A stretch of DNA of 64,000 bases from Flavihumibacter cheonanensis (GTDB lineage Bacteria > Bacteroidota > Bacteroidia > Chitinophagales > Chitinophagaceae): positions 310,001-374,000 of the forward strand of contig NZ_JAKRWF010000002.1 in NCBI RefSeq assembly GCF_022352215.1. The letters are read 5' to 3'. Position 1 is the stretch's first letter. Every line of letters starts with the position of its first letter. Under the pieces are notes generated by a model. That model saw only the letters and a list, made by a program, of their open reading frames with translations, had not been told where the DNA came from and did no database searches. The translations under genes and the position numbers were made by a program. This document shows, one piece after another, positions 50,011 through 59,991 of the stretch.

Positions 50011-52268
50011 ACACGATAGCAATTAAATCCACCGACAGCAAACAAGATAAAAAAATAGTAAAAGCCAGTTTTCCAGTCCTGGAAATGACTTGTGCTGCCT
50101 GTGCAGTAAGTGTAGAATCCATGTTGAAATCTGTAGAGGGCGTAGCAGATGCGGGCGTAAATTTTGCCAATCAGTCTGCCTGGGTTTCCTATAACCCGGC
50201 ATTAACTGGTCCCGATCAATTTCAACAGACCGTTCGGTCCATTGGATATGACCTGGTAATCGATACAGAAAACCAGGATGATATCAAAGAAGCTGCTCAG
50301 CAAAAACACTATCAGCGGGTTAAAAAAAGAACCCTTTGGTCTTCTGTTCTATCGTTGCCAATTGTAATCATCGGTATGTTTTTTATGGATATGCCCTATG
50401 GTAACTGGATCATGATGGTTCTTTCTACGCCAGTGGTTTTCTATTTTGGTGGTCATTTCTTCGTGAACGCCTGGAAGCAGGCAAGAAACAAGAAAGCCAA
50501 TATGGATACCCTGGTTGCATTAAGTACCGGGGTTGCCTGGATATTCAGCACATTTACAACCATCTATCCTCAATTCTGGCATAACCAGGGCTTACATGCA
50601 CATGTATACTTTGAAGCAGCGGCGGTAGTAATCGCCTTCATTTCACTCGGTAAACTGCTGGAAGAGAAAGCCAAATCAAACACTTCTTCTGCACTGAAAA
50701 AATTAATGGGATTGCAACCAAAAACAGTAACGCTCGTTAAAAGCGATGGATCCTTTACTGAAATACCTATCCTGCAATTAAAAGTCGGAGAAAAAGTATT
50801 GGTTAAACCAGGTGAAAAAATTCCTGTGGATGGGGAGGTAGTAACCGGAGAATCCTATGTTGATGAAAGTATGATTAGTGGTGAACCGGTTCCTGTTTTA
50901 AAATCAGCCCGTGAAAAAGTATTTGCTGGTACTATCAATCAGAAGGGCTCCTTCCAGTTTGAAGCCCAAAAAGTAGGTGCGGACACCATACTGGCACAGA
51001 TTATCAGAATGGTACAGGAAGCGCAGGGTTCAAAAGCACCCGTACAAAAACTGGTGGATAAAATAGCCGGCATATTTGTACCAATAGTTATTGGGATCGC
51101 ACTTCTCACATTTCTTTCCTGGATGGTTTTGGGAGGTGAAAATGCATTGACACATGCGCTATTAACTGCTGTAACCGTACTGGTAATTGCCTGTCCATGT
51201 GCATTAGGATTAGCAACCCCAACGGCCATTATGGTTGGAGTTGGCAAAGGAGCTGAAAATAACATTCTTATAAAGGATGCGGAAAGCCTGGAACTGGCGC
51301 ATAAAGTGAATGCTGTGGTGCTGGATAAAACCGGAACCATTACAGAAGGAAAACCAACGGTGGAGCAGTTACTATTTGCTGAAAACAGGGCGAATCAAAA
51401 AATGCTTGAGCAAATTCTTTTATCAATAGAAAAATCCTCAGAACATCCTCTTGCAGATGCCGTAGTTCGACATATGGAAGAACAGGGAATAACACCCGTG
51501 GCAGTTGAGAAGGTGGAAAGTCTAACTGGTCTGGGTATACAAGCAACTTACCAAGGTGAAACTTATTATGTCGGAAATCTTCGATTACTGGAAAAGAATG
51601 GGATAACACTACCCAATGCTTTAAAGGCTGAAATCAGCCGCATGCAGGAAGCTGCCAAAACCGTCATTCTCTTTACCAATCAGCAGGACCTTCTTGCGAT
51701 TGTTTCCATAACGGACAAAATCAAAGAAAGCTCTGCACTGGCGATCAAAAAACTTCAAACAGCCGGCATTGAGGTGTACATGTTAACAGGGGATAACATT
51801 CATACTGCTGCTGCGATAGCAAGGGAAGTAGGCATTAAAAATTACAAAGCAGAGGTAATGCCAGCGGATAAAGCGGCTTTTGTAAAAGAACTACAGAAAA
51901 AAGGCACTGTGGTGGCAATGGTTGGAGATGGCATCAACGACAGTCATGCGTTGGCTACTGCGGATGTAAGTATTGCCATGGGTAAAGGTTCTGATATTGC
52001 GATGGATGTGGCCAAAATTACCCTGATCAGTTCTGACCTAAACAGCATTCCGAAAGCCCTCAAACTTTCTGGTAAAACGGTAAGGGCCATCCGTCAGAAT
52101 CTGTTCTGGGCATTTATTTACAATGTAATTGGGATTCCTATTGCTGCAGGTGTTCTTTATCCGGTTAACGGCTTTTTACTGGATCCGATGATAGCAGGAG
52201 CAGCCATGGCACTTAGTTCAGTAAGTGTAGTCGCAAACAGTCTGAGGTTGAAATATTCATCATTGTAG
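50007..52268 (+). CDS. copA: Copper-translocating P1B-type ATPase
   Basis: 753 residues. One N-terminal HMA domain with MTCAAC (27-32), eight membrane segments, the intramembrane metal motif CPC (about 396-398, IACPCALGLATPTA), the phosphorylation site D440-KTGT, TGES and the hinge MVGDGINDSHALATADVSIAMG. The SEHPLA ATP-binding motif is present. CPC with an MxCxxC-type domain indicates Cu(I)/Ag(I) export from the cytoplasm. It starts inside the stop of the second HMA-AraC regulator. A terminator follows. Confidence 0.96.
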   Translation: MNTIAIKSTDSKQDKKIVKASFPVLEMTCAACAVSVESMLKSVEGVADAGVNFANQSAWVSYNPALTGPDQFQQTVRSIGYDLVIDTENQDDIKEAAQQKHYQRVKKRTLWSSVLSLPIVIIGMFFMDMPYGNWIMMVLSTPVVFYFGGHFFVNAWKQARNKKANMDTLVALSTGVAWIFSTFTTIYPQFWHNQGLHAHVYFEAAAVVIAFISLGKLLEEKAKSNTSSALKKLMGLQPKTVTLVKSDGSFTEIPILQLKVGEKVLVKPGEKIPVDGEVVTGESYVDESMISGEPVPVLKSAREKVFAGTINQKGSFQFEAQKVGADTILAQIIRMVQEAQGSKAPVQKLVDKIAGIFVPIVIGIALLTFLSWMVLGGENALTHALLTAVTVLVIACPCALGLATPTAIMVGVGKGAENNILIKDAESLELAHKVNAVVLDKTGTITEGKPTVEQLLFAENRANQKMLEQILLSIEKSSEHPLADAVVRHMEEQGITPVAVEKVESLTGLGIQATYQGETYYVGNLRLLEKNGITLPNALKAEISRMQEAAKTVILFTNQQDLLAIVSITDKIKESSALAIKKLQTAGIEVYMLTGDNIHTAAAIAREVGIKNYKAEVMPADKAAFVKELQKKGTVVAMVGDGINDSHALATADVSIAMGKGSDIAMDVAKITLISSDLNSIPKALKLSGKTVRAIRQNLFWAFIYNVIGIPIAAGVLYPVNGFLLDPMIAGAAMALSSVSVVANSLRLKYSSL

Positions 52269-52285
52269 TAGTAACTGGCAGGTAT

Positions 52286-52326
52286 AAAAAAGGAAAGCTG
52301 TCCAATAAGGGCAGCTTTCCTTTTTT
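52286..52326. terminator. Bidirectional terminator between copA and the MFS gene
   Basis: AAAAAAGGAAAGCTG (52286-52300) pairs with CAGCTTTCCTTTTTT (52312-52326). A and T runs serve both convergent genes. Confidence 0.88.
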
Positions 52327-52357
52327 ATATCTGGATTAAATCAAATGGGCAGGACTT

Positions 52358-53770
52358 TTACTTAGCTGTTTTTATTTTCATAATAGAAAGTACTCCACCA
52401 ATTGCACTAAGTAAAGCAGCAAACAAAAATGCATAACTAAAACCTGCATTTAATGCTTCTGTCTCATTTACACCTTGCATTAAAGCACTATTTGTTTTAT
52501 ATCCTGATAAAACAACAGCCAGCGCTAACCCTAAGGCAGATCCTACCTGGTAGCTGGTATTCACTATTCCAGATGCAAGTCCAGCATCCTCCTGTTTTGC
52601 ACCTGATATGGATGCCATAGTTGCCGGAATATAGGCCAAAGACATACCCAGAGCACCTAAAATAGAAGCCGGTAATACATCGGTCATAAATTTTCCAGAT
52701 GTAGTAGCCGTGCTAAACAACAGTAGTGAAATGGTTAGAACTACTAATCCAACAAACAAATTCTGCTTAAACCCAAATTTCTGAATCAGTTTTCCACTTA
52801 ATCCGACCATTATTATCATAATTGTAATGGTCATAGGTAATAAGGCAATACCGCTATAAAATGGATTTAAACCTAAAATTTGTTGTAAATATAGATTTAC
52901 AAAAAACCAGAGTGGAATCCAGGCTCCAGCAAGTAATCCGGTAATCAGGTTTCCGGCAGTAAGATTGGTTGTTTTAAAAATAGGCAACGGTAATAATGGC
53001 TCCTTCGTATTTTTCTGCACCCTCACGAATATCATAAAAAGTAAAACTGAGAGTACAAAAGTTCCTACAGTGGCAAGAGAAGTCCAACCATTGGATTCAG
53101 CAGAAACAATTGCATATACCAAACTAATCAACCCACCGGTAGATAGTACAGCACCCACCCAATCAACATTGCCGATAGCTGTACGACCCGATTGCAAATA
53201 GCGCTTAGAGAAAAACAACACAAAGGCTGCAATTGGGATGTTCACAAAGAAAACCCATCGCCAATCAAGCCATTCAGTAATTATTCCACCTAAGAAAACG
53301 CCCGCTGATCCCCCTGCTGCAGCAGATGCGCCCCAAAATCCAAAAGCTTTACCAAGTTCTTTCGGATCTGTAAACGTAGACATAAGCAAAGTCATAGCCG
53401 ATGGTGCAATAAGCGCAGAACCAACACCCTGCAGAAATCTTGAAATATTCAAATGAGTAGAAGTGGAGGAGATTCCAGCAATCATAGAAGCAATCAACAG
53501 GATCCAAAAGCCAATAATAAAGATTCTGCGTGCACCATAAATATCTGACAGCTTGCCGCCTAATAATAAAAGGGATCCAAATGCAACTACATAGGAATTA
53601 AAAATCCATTGTAAGCCATTTTGTGTATAATTAAGCTCCTCTTTTATGGCAGGTAATGCAACCCCTATAATAGAGGTATCCATAATAACGAGAAATTGTG
53701 CTGCGCATAGTAAAAATAGAGAAGACCACCTATTCTTATAATAGGTATCCGTTTTAATTGATGTGTTCAT
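52358..53770 (-). CDS. MFS multidrug transporter, DHA2 (EmrB/QacA) type
   Basis: 470 residues with about 14 hydrophobic segments, the DHA2 number. The TM1-TM4 region shows FLVIMDTSIIGVALPAIKEEL (the motif D1 of drug/H+ antiporters), GGKLSDIYGARRIF (motif A) and RFLQGVGSALIAPSAMTLL (motif B), and GSAGVFLGGIITEWLDWRWVFFVNIPIA carries motif C. It exports drugs or lipophilic cations with proton influx. It follows tolC-RND-MFP genes on the same strand but beyond a terminator, so it is a separate unit. Confidence 0.92.
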   Translation of the reverse strand: MNTSIKTDTYYKNRWSSLFLLCAAQFLVIMDTSIIGVALPAIKEELNYTQNGLQWIFNSYVVAFGSLLLLGGKLSDIYGARRIFIIGFWILLIASMIAGISSTSTHLNISRFLQGVGSALIAPSAMTLLMSTFTDPKELGKAFGFWGASAAAGGSAGVFLGGIITEWLDWRWVFFVNIPIAAFVLFFSKRYLQSGRTAIGNVDWVGAVLSTGGLISLVYAIVSAESNGWTSLATVGTFVLSVLLFMIFVRVQKNTKEPLLPLPIFKTTNLTAGNLITGLLAGAWIPLWFFVNLYLQQILGLNPFYSGIALLPMTITIMIIMVGLSGKLIQKFGFKQNLFVGLVVLTISLLLFSTATTSGKFMTDVLPASILGALGMSLAYIPATMASISGAKQEDAGLASGIVNTSYQVGSALGLALAVVLSGYKTNSALMQGVNETEALNAGFSYAFLFAALLSAIGGVLSIMKIKTAK

Positions 53771-53851
53771 GTTTTTTTACACGAAACTAAATTTGGCAGG
53801 AGCCTGGTTACTTATACTAAAGCATGAAAGATTTATACAGTTGCAAGCAGT

Positions 53852-53883
53852 AAAAAAGGGCAGGTTTTTAATAAAACCTACCC
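53852..53883 (-). terminator. Terminator of the RND-TolC operon
   Basis: GGGCAGGTTTTT (53858-53869) pairs with AAAACCTACCC (53873-53883) allowing one mismatch; the six A before it give the T tail on the minus strand. Confidence 0.75.
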
Positions 53884-53905
53884 TCAACAATCATTCAAAA
53901 GTTAC

Positions 53906-55240
53906 TCACTTTAATTCCAGCAAACCAACTGCTTTTCTAATACGAAGATCTACCAGTCTTATATTATACTTCCACAATAGCTCCTGAAGTTTTGCATTTG
54001 TAATTCCTAACTCAGCATCCGTCAACTCAAGCCGATTTCCTAGCCCGTTTCGGTATCGATCGTTCATCATAGAATAGTTAATTTGGGCAGCTTCTGTTCT
54101 TTGTTTTTGAATAGACAATTGTGTATACGCCTCTTTCAAGTTCAACTTAAGAGAAACTACTTCAGTGCTTATTTTATTCTTCAAATCCTCAAGCGCCAAT
54201 TCATGTTGATTTATACTGATTAAACCCTGTCTTTCTTTACTTTTCATTTTGCCACCCGAATAAACAGGAACACTTAAACGAACCCCAGCAAAAGATGTTC
54301 TCGGTAAGCTGTAATTCCAAAATTTTAAATTATCTGCCTGATTTTGTACCTGGTATTGGCCGATAAATGAAATCTGAGGTTTAAATAGTGACCGTGAAAA
54401 TTTTAATTCCTGTTTACTCTTTTCAATTAATTTAGTCTGAACCTGGAAATCCTTTCTGTTTTCGATTGCTATTACATTATCCATTTCAGTTTTTGTAGTA
54501 GGAATTTCAACTAAAAGAAGGCTGTCAATACACTCGATCTGTAAACTGTCATCCAAACCCATAAGATTCTTCATTTGAATCGATAACACCTGAATGTTGT
54601 TCTGTAACGATGAAATAGAAGCTAAAATACTCTGTATGGAGATAAAATTACTCAGTGTATCTGTTTTTAAATTTTTTCCCTGAAAAAATAAGGAACGGGA
54701 GTCCTTTAACGCCATTTCATTTCGATGCAGGCTTTGCTTCAACACATTAATCTGTTCTTTCTGATAAAGTATGATAAAATAGGTGGTAGCAATTTCAAAG
54801 GCAATTTCCTCCTCGGCTACTTTGCTGTTTAACTTACTTAAATCATAGTTGATTTCAGCCAATCGTATATTATTCTGAACAGCCGGATTATAAATTGGCA
54901 GATGTGCCAATACAGTTGCGTCAAATGCATACCGACCTCCAAACCTAGTATCCTGAATCTTAGGATCAAGTGATTCATTCCGGAGATAAATTACCGGGCG
55001 TTCAGTATAAACCTGGTAACTACTATTGAGGGTTACTGAAAGTTTAGTATTACTTTCTGCTTCCATTTTAAATTCGGCCGCTTTTTTACTTTCCAGCACT
55101 TTAATTTGTAGCTGGCGATTTCCCTTGGCTGCTAAATTCAAGGATTCCTGTAAACTGAGCGTTCTTACCTGAGCATTTAAACCAGGTCCGTTTAAAATCA
55201 AAAGGAAGAGGGAACTTATTATATAATAAGCGTATTTCAT
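53906..55240 (-). CDS. TolC family outer-membrane efflux channel
   Basis: 444 residues with a signal peptide ending near LNAQ24. Two OEP repeats of long alpha-helices are visible: LSLQESLNLAAKGNRQLQIKVLESKKAAEFKMEAES and, in the second half, NVIAIENRKDFQVQTKLIEKSKQELKFSRSLFKPQISFIGQYQVQ. The C-terminal helices include YRNGLGNRLELTDAELGITNAKLQEL, typical of TolC-like proteins. It is the outer channel of the RND pump; it starts 11 bp after the RND gene. Confidence 0.92.
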   Translation of the reverse strand: MKYAYYIISSLFLLILNGPGLNAQVRTLSLQESLNLAAKGNRQLQIKVLESKKAAEFKMEAESNTKLSVTLNSSYQVYTERPVIYLRNESLDPKIQDTRFGGRYAFDATVLAHLPIYNPAVQNNIRLAEINYDLSKLNSKVAEEEIAFEIATTYFIILYQKEQINVLKQSLHRNEMALKDSRSLFFQGKNLKTDTLSNFISIQSILASISSLQNNIQVLSIQMKNLMGLDDSLQIECIDSLLLVEIPTTKTEMDNVIAIENRKDFQVQTKLIEKSKQELKFSRSLFKPQISFIGQYQVQNQADNLKFWNYSLPRTSFAGVRLSVPVYSGGKMKSKERQGLISINQHELALEDLKNKISTEVVSLKLNLKEAYTQLSIQKQRTEAAQINYSMMNDRYRNGLGNRLELTDAELGITNAKLQELLWKYNIRLVDLRIRKAVGLLELK

Positions 55241-55251
55241 AAAAATATATT

Positions 55252-58200
55252 TTAAGAGATGTCGGTGGTAAGATTGGAATCAATTTCTTCAACAGCTACT
55301 TTCGTTTTTACTGCAGAGAAATAGGAATAAATGGCAGGAATAATAAACAGAGTAAGTATTCCAGCAAATACAAGTCCTCCTGTAATTACAATTCCAAGTG
55401 ATTGTCTGCTATTATTTGTTAGAGCAATGGGAAGCGCACCAAATATCATAGCCAGGGAAGTCATTAAAATTGGTCGGAAACGTTGTTCTGCAGCATGGGT
55501 AGCTGCTTCAATTCTAGACATTCCCGTTTGTTTTAAATGATTGGCAAATTCAACAATCAGAATTCCATTTTTTGTTATAAGACCTATCAACGTAATAATT
55601 CCAATCTGACTAAAGACATTCAGGCTCTGATCAAACCAATACAGGCTGAGCAAGGCTCCAGTGATGGCCATTGGTACTGTTAACATAATGATCAGTGGGT
55701 CCCGCAGGCTTTCAAATTGAGCAGCCAGGATCATATAAATCAGCAGCAAGGCCAGTATCAGCGTAAAACTGATATTCCCCTGGCTTTCTTCGTAGTCTCT
55801 CGATTGGCCAGCCAAACTTGTTTTAAAATTTTTACCCAATACTTCTTCTTTGATTCTATTCATCTCCTGAATACCATCCGCTAAACTTACTCCCGGAGCC
55901 AAACCAGCGGAAATGGTGGCAGAAGTGTACTGGTCATACCTATAGATAGCAGCCGGACTAATTCCTTCATCAACTGTAACAAGATTATCTACCGATATCA
56001 TTTGTCCATTTGATGAACGCACATAAACAGACCTAAGATCACTGATATCATCTCTCTTGTTTTTTTCAACCTGACCAATTACTTCGTATTGCCGATCGTT
56101 TAATAAAAAATATCCATACCGCTGACCTGAAAAGGACAATTGGAGGGCTCTTGCCACTTCTTGTATTGATACCCCCATCAAGGCAGCCTTTTTACGATCT
56201 ATGTTGATTTTTATTTCTGGTTTGTTAATCTTGAGGTCAGCATCTACGAACATTAGCTTTTTACTCTGTCTTGCAGCATTCAGAAAAGCTGGCAAAACCG
56301 CTGATAAACTATCAAGACCAGGTGCCTGTAAAACAAACTGAACCGGCATACCACCACCATATCTGGTACCGATTGTTGGGGGTAGATAAGGGAATAACAA
56401 TATATCTCTGAAATTTGCGGAGGCCATTCCATATTGATTGTATAATTCCTGTATGCTTTTCTTTCTTTCCTTCGGATCTTTCAAATAGATTGATTGAACT
56501 GCAAAACTTGTTGGAGCTGGTGCAGGAATAAAAGAAATGGCCACCATGGAATAGGTTTGATAAAGCCCATCCGTTGAATCATTTACATACTTGCCGACCT
56601 GGATCATGTTTTGTTTCATTTTCTCGAAAGAAACACCTTCAGGCGCGATAGCAATCAAACTCATATTACTCCGGTCTTCAATTGGAGCCAGTTCAGAGGG
56701 TAATTTTTTACCAACAAAATATATCAAAGCCGCGGTTCCGATCAGAAAAACAAATGCCAACCAGCGGTACCGCATAAAAGCTTTTAACCAGTTAGCATAG
56801 CCCTGATTCAACCAGAGAAAAAATGGCTCTGTAGTTCTGTATAGCCAATTGTGATTTTCCTGTTTTTTAAGCAAATAAGCACTAAGCATGGGTGATAGGG
56901 TCAGGGCAACAAATGCTGATACAAGCACTGAGCCTGATACTACTATTGCAAATTCTTTAAACAGTTGTCCACTTATTCCACCCATAAAAATGATCGGCAT
57001 AAATACTGCCGCCAAGGTGATGGTGGTAGAAATAACCGCAAAATAAATTTCCTTGCTTCCTGCAAATGCAGCCTGGATCGGATTCATCCCTTCCTCCACT
57101 TTCTTATAGATGTTCTCCAATACAACAATGGCATCATCAACTACTAATCCTATCGCCAGTACCAAACCCAGTAGCGTCAGTACATTAATAGAAAACCCTG
57201 CTATGTACATAATGAAGAAGGCCGATAATATTGAAACCGGGATCGCAATTACTGGTATTATGGTAGATCTCCAGTCCCTTAAAAACAGAAAGATGATTAT
57301 TACAACCAGCCCGAATGCAATAAGCAGGGTTTCTTCTACTTCTTTGATAGACTCTCTTACCGGCTTGGTAAAATCAAATCCAACAATCAACCGGTATTCA
57401 GAAGATATTTCCTTTTTTAGCTGGTCCAGTCTTTTATAGAACTCATCAACAACTTCGATGGCATTTGCGCCGCGTTGAATCTGAATGGCTACCCCAACTC
57501 CAGTAGTATTCTTGCCCCCAGTTTCATTGATAATTGCATTCCTTTCATTAAGCTCTCCCAATTCAGCAAAGCCAATATCTTTTAACCTGATCACTGAGCC
57601 ATTGACTTCTTTAATAATCATTTCATTAAAATCCGCAGCTGTGCTTAGTCTGCCCAATGTGCGTACACTTAATTCGTTGGCAGCACCTTCGATTCTTCCA
57701 GAAGGTAAATCAATATTCTCCTTGGCCAGAGCAATCCGAATATCTTCAGGCGTTAACTGATACGCTGATAATTTTACAGGATCAAATCGAAGACGCATGG
57801 CATATTTATGTTCTCCAACAATAGCTACCCGTTGAATACCAGGAATAGATTGCATACGATCCTTAATTACCGTAGAGGCAAGGTGGCTAACCTCTTTGAT
57901 ATCCTTCGTATCACTTTCCACTTCCAGAAAAGCTACCAGGTTATCAGGAGAGGTTGACTTTTCCACAATAGGAGGATCTACATCCGCCGGAATTTGGTTC
58001 TTTGATTTTGAAACCTTATCACGTACATCATTTAACGCATCCTCCAAATCTATATCCCTGGTAAACTCAACAGAAATTACACTTACCTGTTCCCTTGATT
58101 CAGATGAAATAGTTCTTACTCCATTTGCCTCTGCAATTGCCTCTTCAATTGGTTTGGTGATTTTTGAGGCAATAACATCCGGACTGGCACCTGGATAAAA

Positions 58201-58347
58201 CGTTACTACAGAAATGACCGGTGGTTCTGTTAATGGAAATTCCCTGACTCCAAGAAATCTCCAACCAACGATACCTGCTATCACTATAAGTGCAGAAAAT
58301 ACTGCAGCAAGTACCGGCTTCTTAATACTTAAAGAAGGTAAACTCAT
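55252..58347 (-). CDS. RND efflux pump inner-membrane subunit, HAE1-like
   Basis: 1031 residues, normal for AcrB-type transporters. The N-terminus LSIKKPVLAAVFSALIVIAG and REFPLTEPPVISVVTFYPGASPDVIASKITKPIEEAI are the usual first helix and porter domain. TM4 has VLAIGLVVDDAIVVLENI, with the paired aspartates of the proton relay. The second half repeats the layout (LIGLITKNGILIVEFANHL). The pattern is that of drug-efflux rather than metal-efflux RND pumps. It lies in an MFP-RND-TolC operon. Confidence 0.95.
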   Translation of the reverse strand: MSLPSLSIKKPVLAAVFSALIVIAGIVGWRFLGVREFPLTEPPVISVVTFYPGASPDVIASKITKPIEEAIAEANGVRTISSESREQVSVISVEFTRDIDLEDALNDVRDKVSKSKNQIPADVDPPIVEKSTSPDNLVAFLEVESDTKDIKEVSHLASTVIKDRMQSIPGIQRVAIVGEHKYAMRLRFDPVKLSAYQLTPEDIRIALAKENIDLPSGRIEGAANELSVRTLGRLSTAADFNEMIIKEVNGSVIRLKDIGFAELGELNERNAIINETGGKNTTGVGVAIQIQRGANAIEVVDEFYKRLDQLKKEISSEYRLIVGFDFTKPVRESIKEVEETLLIAFGLVVIIIFLFLRDWRSTIIPVIAIPVSILSAFFIMYIAGFSINVLTLLGLVLAIGLVVDDAIVVLENIYKKVEEGMNPIQAAFAGSKEIYFAVISTTITLAAVFMPIIFMGGISGQLFKEFAIVVSGSVLVSAFVALTLSPMLSAYLLKKQENHNWLYRTTEPFFLWLNQGYANWLKAFMRYRWLAFVFLIGTAALIYFVGKKLPSELAPIEDRSNMSLIAIAPEGVSFEKMKQNMIQVGKYVNDSTDGLYQTYSMVAISFIPAPAPTSFAVQSIYLKDPKERKKSIQELYNQYGMASANFRDILLFPYLPPTIGTRYGGGMPVQFVLQAPGLDSLSAVLPAFLNAARQSKKLMFVDADLKINKPEIKINIDRKKAALMGVSIQEVARALQLSFSGQRYGYFLLNDRQYEVIGQVEKNKRDDISDLRSVYVRSSNGQMISVDNLVTVDEGISPAAIYRYDQYTSATISAGLAPGVSLADGIQEMNRIKEEVLGKNFKTSLAGQSRDYEESQGNISFTLILALLLIYMILAAQFESLRDPLIIMLTVPMAITGALLSLYWFDQSLNVFSQIGIITLIGLITKNGILIVEFANHLKQTGMSRIEAATHAAEQRFRPILMTSLAMIFGALPIALTNNSRQSLGIVITGGLVFAGILTLFIIPAIYSYFSAVKTKVAVEEIDSNLTTDIS

Positions 58348-58368
58348 AAAATTATATTTTACTTGGAA

Positions 58369-59433
58369 TTATTTAATGCCTGCAATTGAAACAGGCATAT
58401 TGTCTCCTGCACGAAGCATATTACTGATCATCACGGTATCACCTTCCGCAATTCCATCCGTAATTCTTACCTCCTGGTCTGTACGGTTCTCAACTTTAAC
58501 CGGACTCAATTTTGTCTTACCCTCCTTAACCAGGAAAACATTATAACCTGTTCCCCCCGGAATTAATGCTTCAGTAGGAATTAAAATTGCCCTTTCATGT
58601 TCTTCCGATGTAGTAAAGAATATTTTAGCAGACATTCCTGCCCTGATGTCCTCTTTGTTTGATTCAATAAGCGCCAGAACTTTTATAGTCCTGGATGATT
58701 CATTCAGATTTGCTTCAGCTGAAGTAATAATTGCATGAATTGGCTTGGCACTTGTTTCTGTTTGAAAACGTATGCGTTTGCCATTTTTTACAAGGGATAT
58801 GTACTTTTCTGGAACAGTAAACTCTATTTTTGTATTGGCCCTTTCAACCAAAGTAACCATTGGCATTCCCGGACTTACCAATGTTCCTTTAAATACTTTG
58901 GAAATGCCTACTATGCCATCAAATGGCGCATGAATGACTGTTTTTGATAACTCTACCTGTACTATATTCATAGCAGCTTCAAGTGACTGAAGCTTTGATA
59001 ATGCTATATCGTATTCTTCCTGACGTACTGTTTCAGTTTTCAATAATTCCCTCAGCCGGTTTTCGCTGATTCTTGCCAGATTCAACTCCGCCTTTACCTG
59101 ACCCATTCTCGCAAGTATGTCTGCATCATCCAGCTTATAAAGTAGTTGTCCCCTATTTACACTCGACCCATCTTTAAAATAAACCTGTGTAACTTTTCTG
59201 GACAACTCACTCATGATGTCAACTGTCCGGTTAGGAACGATTGAACCTGCAATGGTTTCTACTTCGTTTAACTGCAATTTTTTGGCAATAGTTACATCTA
59301 CCGGAAGCGAGGAAGCCGGAACAGGGGCTGGTGTCTCCTCTTGCTTATTTGCTGATGTTCCAGAACCACATCCAATTACTGTAAATAAGATACCTATTAC
59401 AGTGAAGGTTTGTATTACATTTAGCTTGTGCAT
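58369..59433 (-). CDS. RND efflux periplasmic adaptor lipoprotein
   Basis: 354 residues. A lipobox TVIGCG puts the lipidated cysteine near residue 22. The lipoyl/barrel-sandwich hybrid (VDIMSELSRKVTQVYFKDGSSVNRGQLLYKLDD), alpha-hairpin (ILARMGQVKAELNLARISENRLRELL) and beta-barrel (IHAPFDGIVGISKVFKGTLVSPGMPMVTLV) are in the usual order. It bridges RND and TolC. A TAGCTTTG box on the minus strand (59453-59460) lies 19 nt upstream of the ATG. Confidence 0.93.
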   Translation of the reverse strand: MHKLNVIQTFTVIGILFTVIGCGSGTSANKQEETPAPVPASSLPVDVTIAKKLQLNEVETIAGSIVPNRTVDIMSELSRKVTQVYFKDGSSVNRGQLLYKLDDADILARMGQVKAELNLARISENRLRELLKTETVRQEEYDIALSKLQSLEAAMNIVQVELSKTVIHAPFDGIVGISKVFKGTLVSPGMPMVTLVERANTKIEFTVPEKYISLVKNGKRIRFQTETSAKPIHAIITSAEANLNESSRTIKVLALIESNKEDIRAGMSAKIFFTTSEEHERAILIPTEALIPGGTGYNVFLVKEGKTKLSPVKVENRTDQEVRITDGIAEGDTVMISNMLRAGDNMPVSIAGIK

Positions 59434-59521
59434 TTGATCATTTTTTATAATACAAAGCTATCATTGGCGGAACCCTTTCATATTATACTATATCCTTTCT
59501 TAGTTATATTATTCAAAGCAT

Positions 59522-59554
59522 AAAAAAGCCTCACATGATGGTGAGGCTTTTTTT
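59522..59554. terminator. Bidirectional terminator after the small minus-strand gene
   Basis: AAAAAAGCCTCAC (59522-59534) pairs with GTGAGGCTTTTTT (59541-59553), loop ATGATG. It overlaps the stop region of the 70-residue gene. The next minus-strand gene starts beyond it, so it ends the small gene's transcript. Confidence 0.85.
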
Positions 59555-59765
59555 AAAGGATAAGGTTTAAATATTGCAAAAACCCAATATCATCTGATGA
59601 GTAACCATATTCTATTTTATGATTTACCGGGTGTGCTGAAGGAGGTGAATACTGTTTTGCTTTAAAATTGGGCAGGTATCCTGTAGAAATATTACTGGAT
59701 AAAAGGAAAAGAGTCAACAATCCGAACCTTCCAATTTTGAAAACATATATATTCCTATTATTCAC
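59553..59765 (-). CDS. Small exported protein, 70 residues
   Basis: The frame starts at GTG (59763-59765). It begins with a basic stretch and a hydrophobic segment (IGRFGLLTLFLLSSNISTGYL), a likely signal peptide or anchor, followed by a short polar tail with SPPSAHPVNHKIEYGYSSDD. A TAAGTTTG box on the minus strand (59785-59792) sits 19 nt upstream, the same distance as for the MFP gene, and a terminator ends it, so it has a complete transcription unit. The gene lies back to back with the HMA chaperone. The family is not recognised; a link to metal handling is inference from position. Confidence 0.5.
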   Translation of the reverse strand: MNNRNIYVFKIGRFGLLTLFLLSSNISTGYLPNFKAKQYSPPSAHPVNHKIEYGYSSDDIGFLQYLNLIL

Positions 59766-59900
59766 TTTGAAATATTTAAGCAGGCAAACTTAGACCGGAT
59801 ACAACTGCCCTTTTTTATATCCAAGCATATATTATTTATACTATTTCAATCAACTTCCTCCAATTCGGTCTATCATAAAATATTACACTTTATAGTAGTA

Positions 59901-59939
59901 ATTGTATAACAATCGCCTTACAAGGCCATCCTACCTTTG
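59901..59939 (+). promoter_or_regulatory. Palindromic operator plus promoter of the HMA chaperone gene
   Basis: ATTGTATAACAAT (59901-59913) precedes the exact -7 box TACCTTTG (59932-59939). The distance from first base to first base is 31 bp, identical to 49375-49406 before the second HMA-AraC regulator. Confidence 0.72.
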
Positions 59940-59991
59940 TGTCAGACATTTAAGAGAATTATACTCACTAAAAGATTTAAATAGAAAAACC

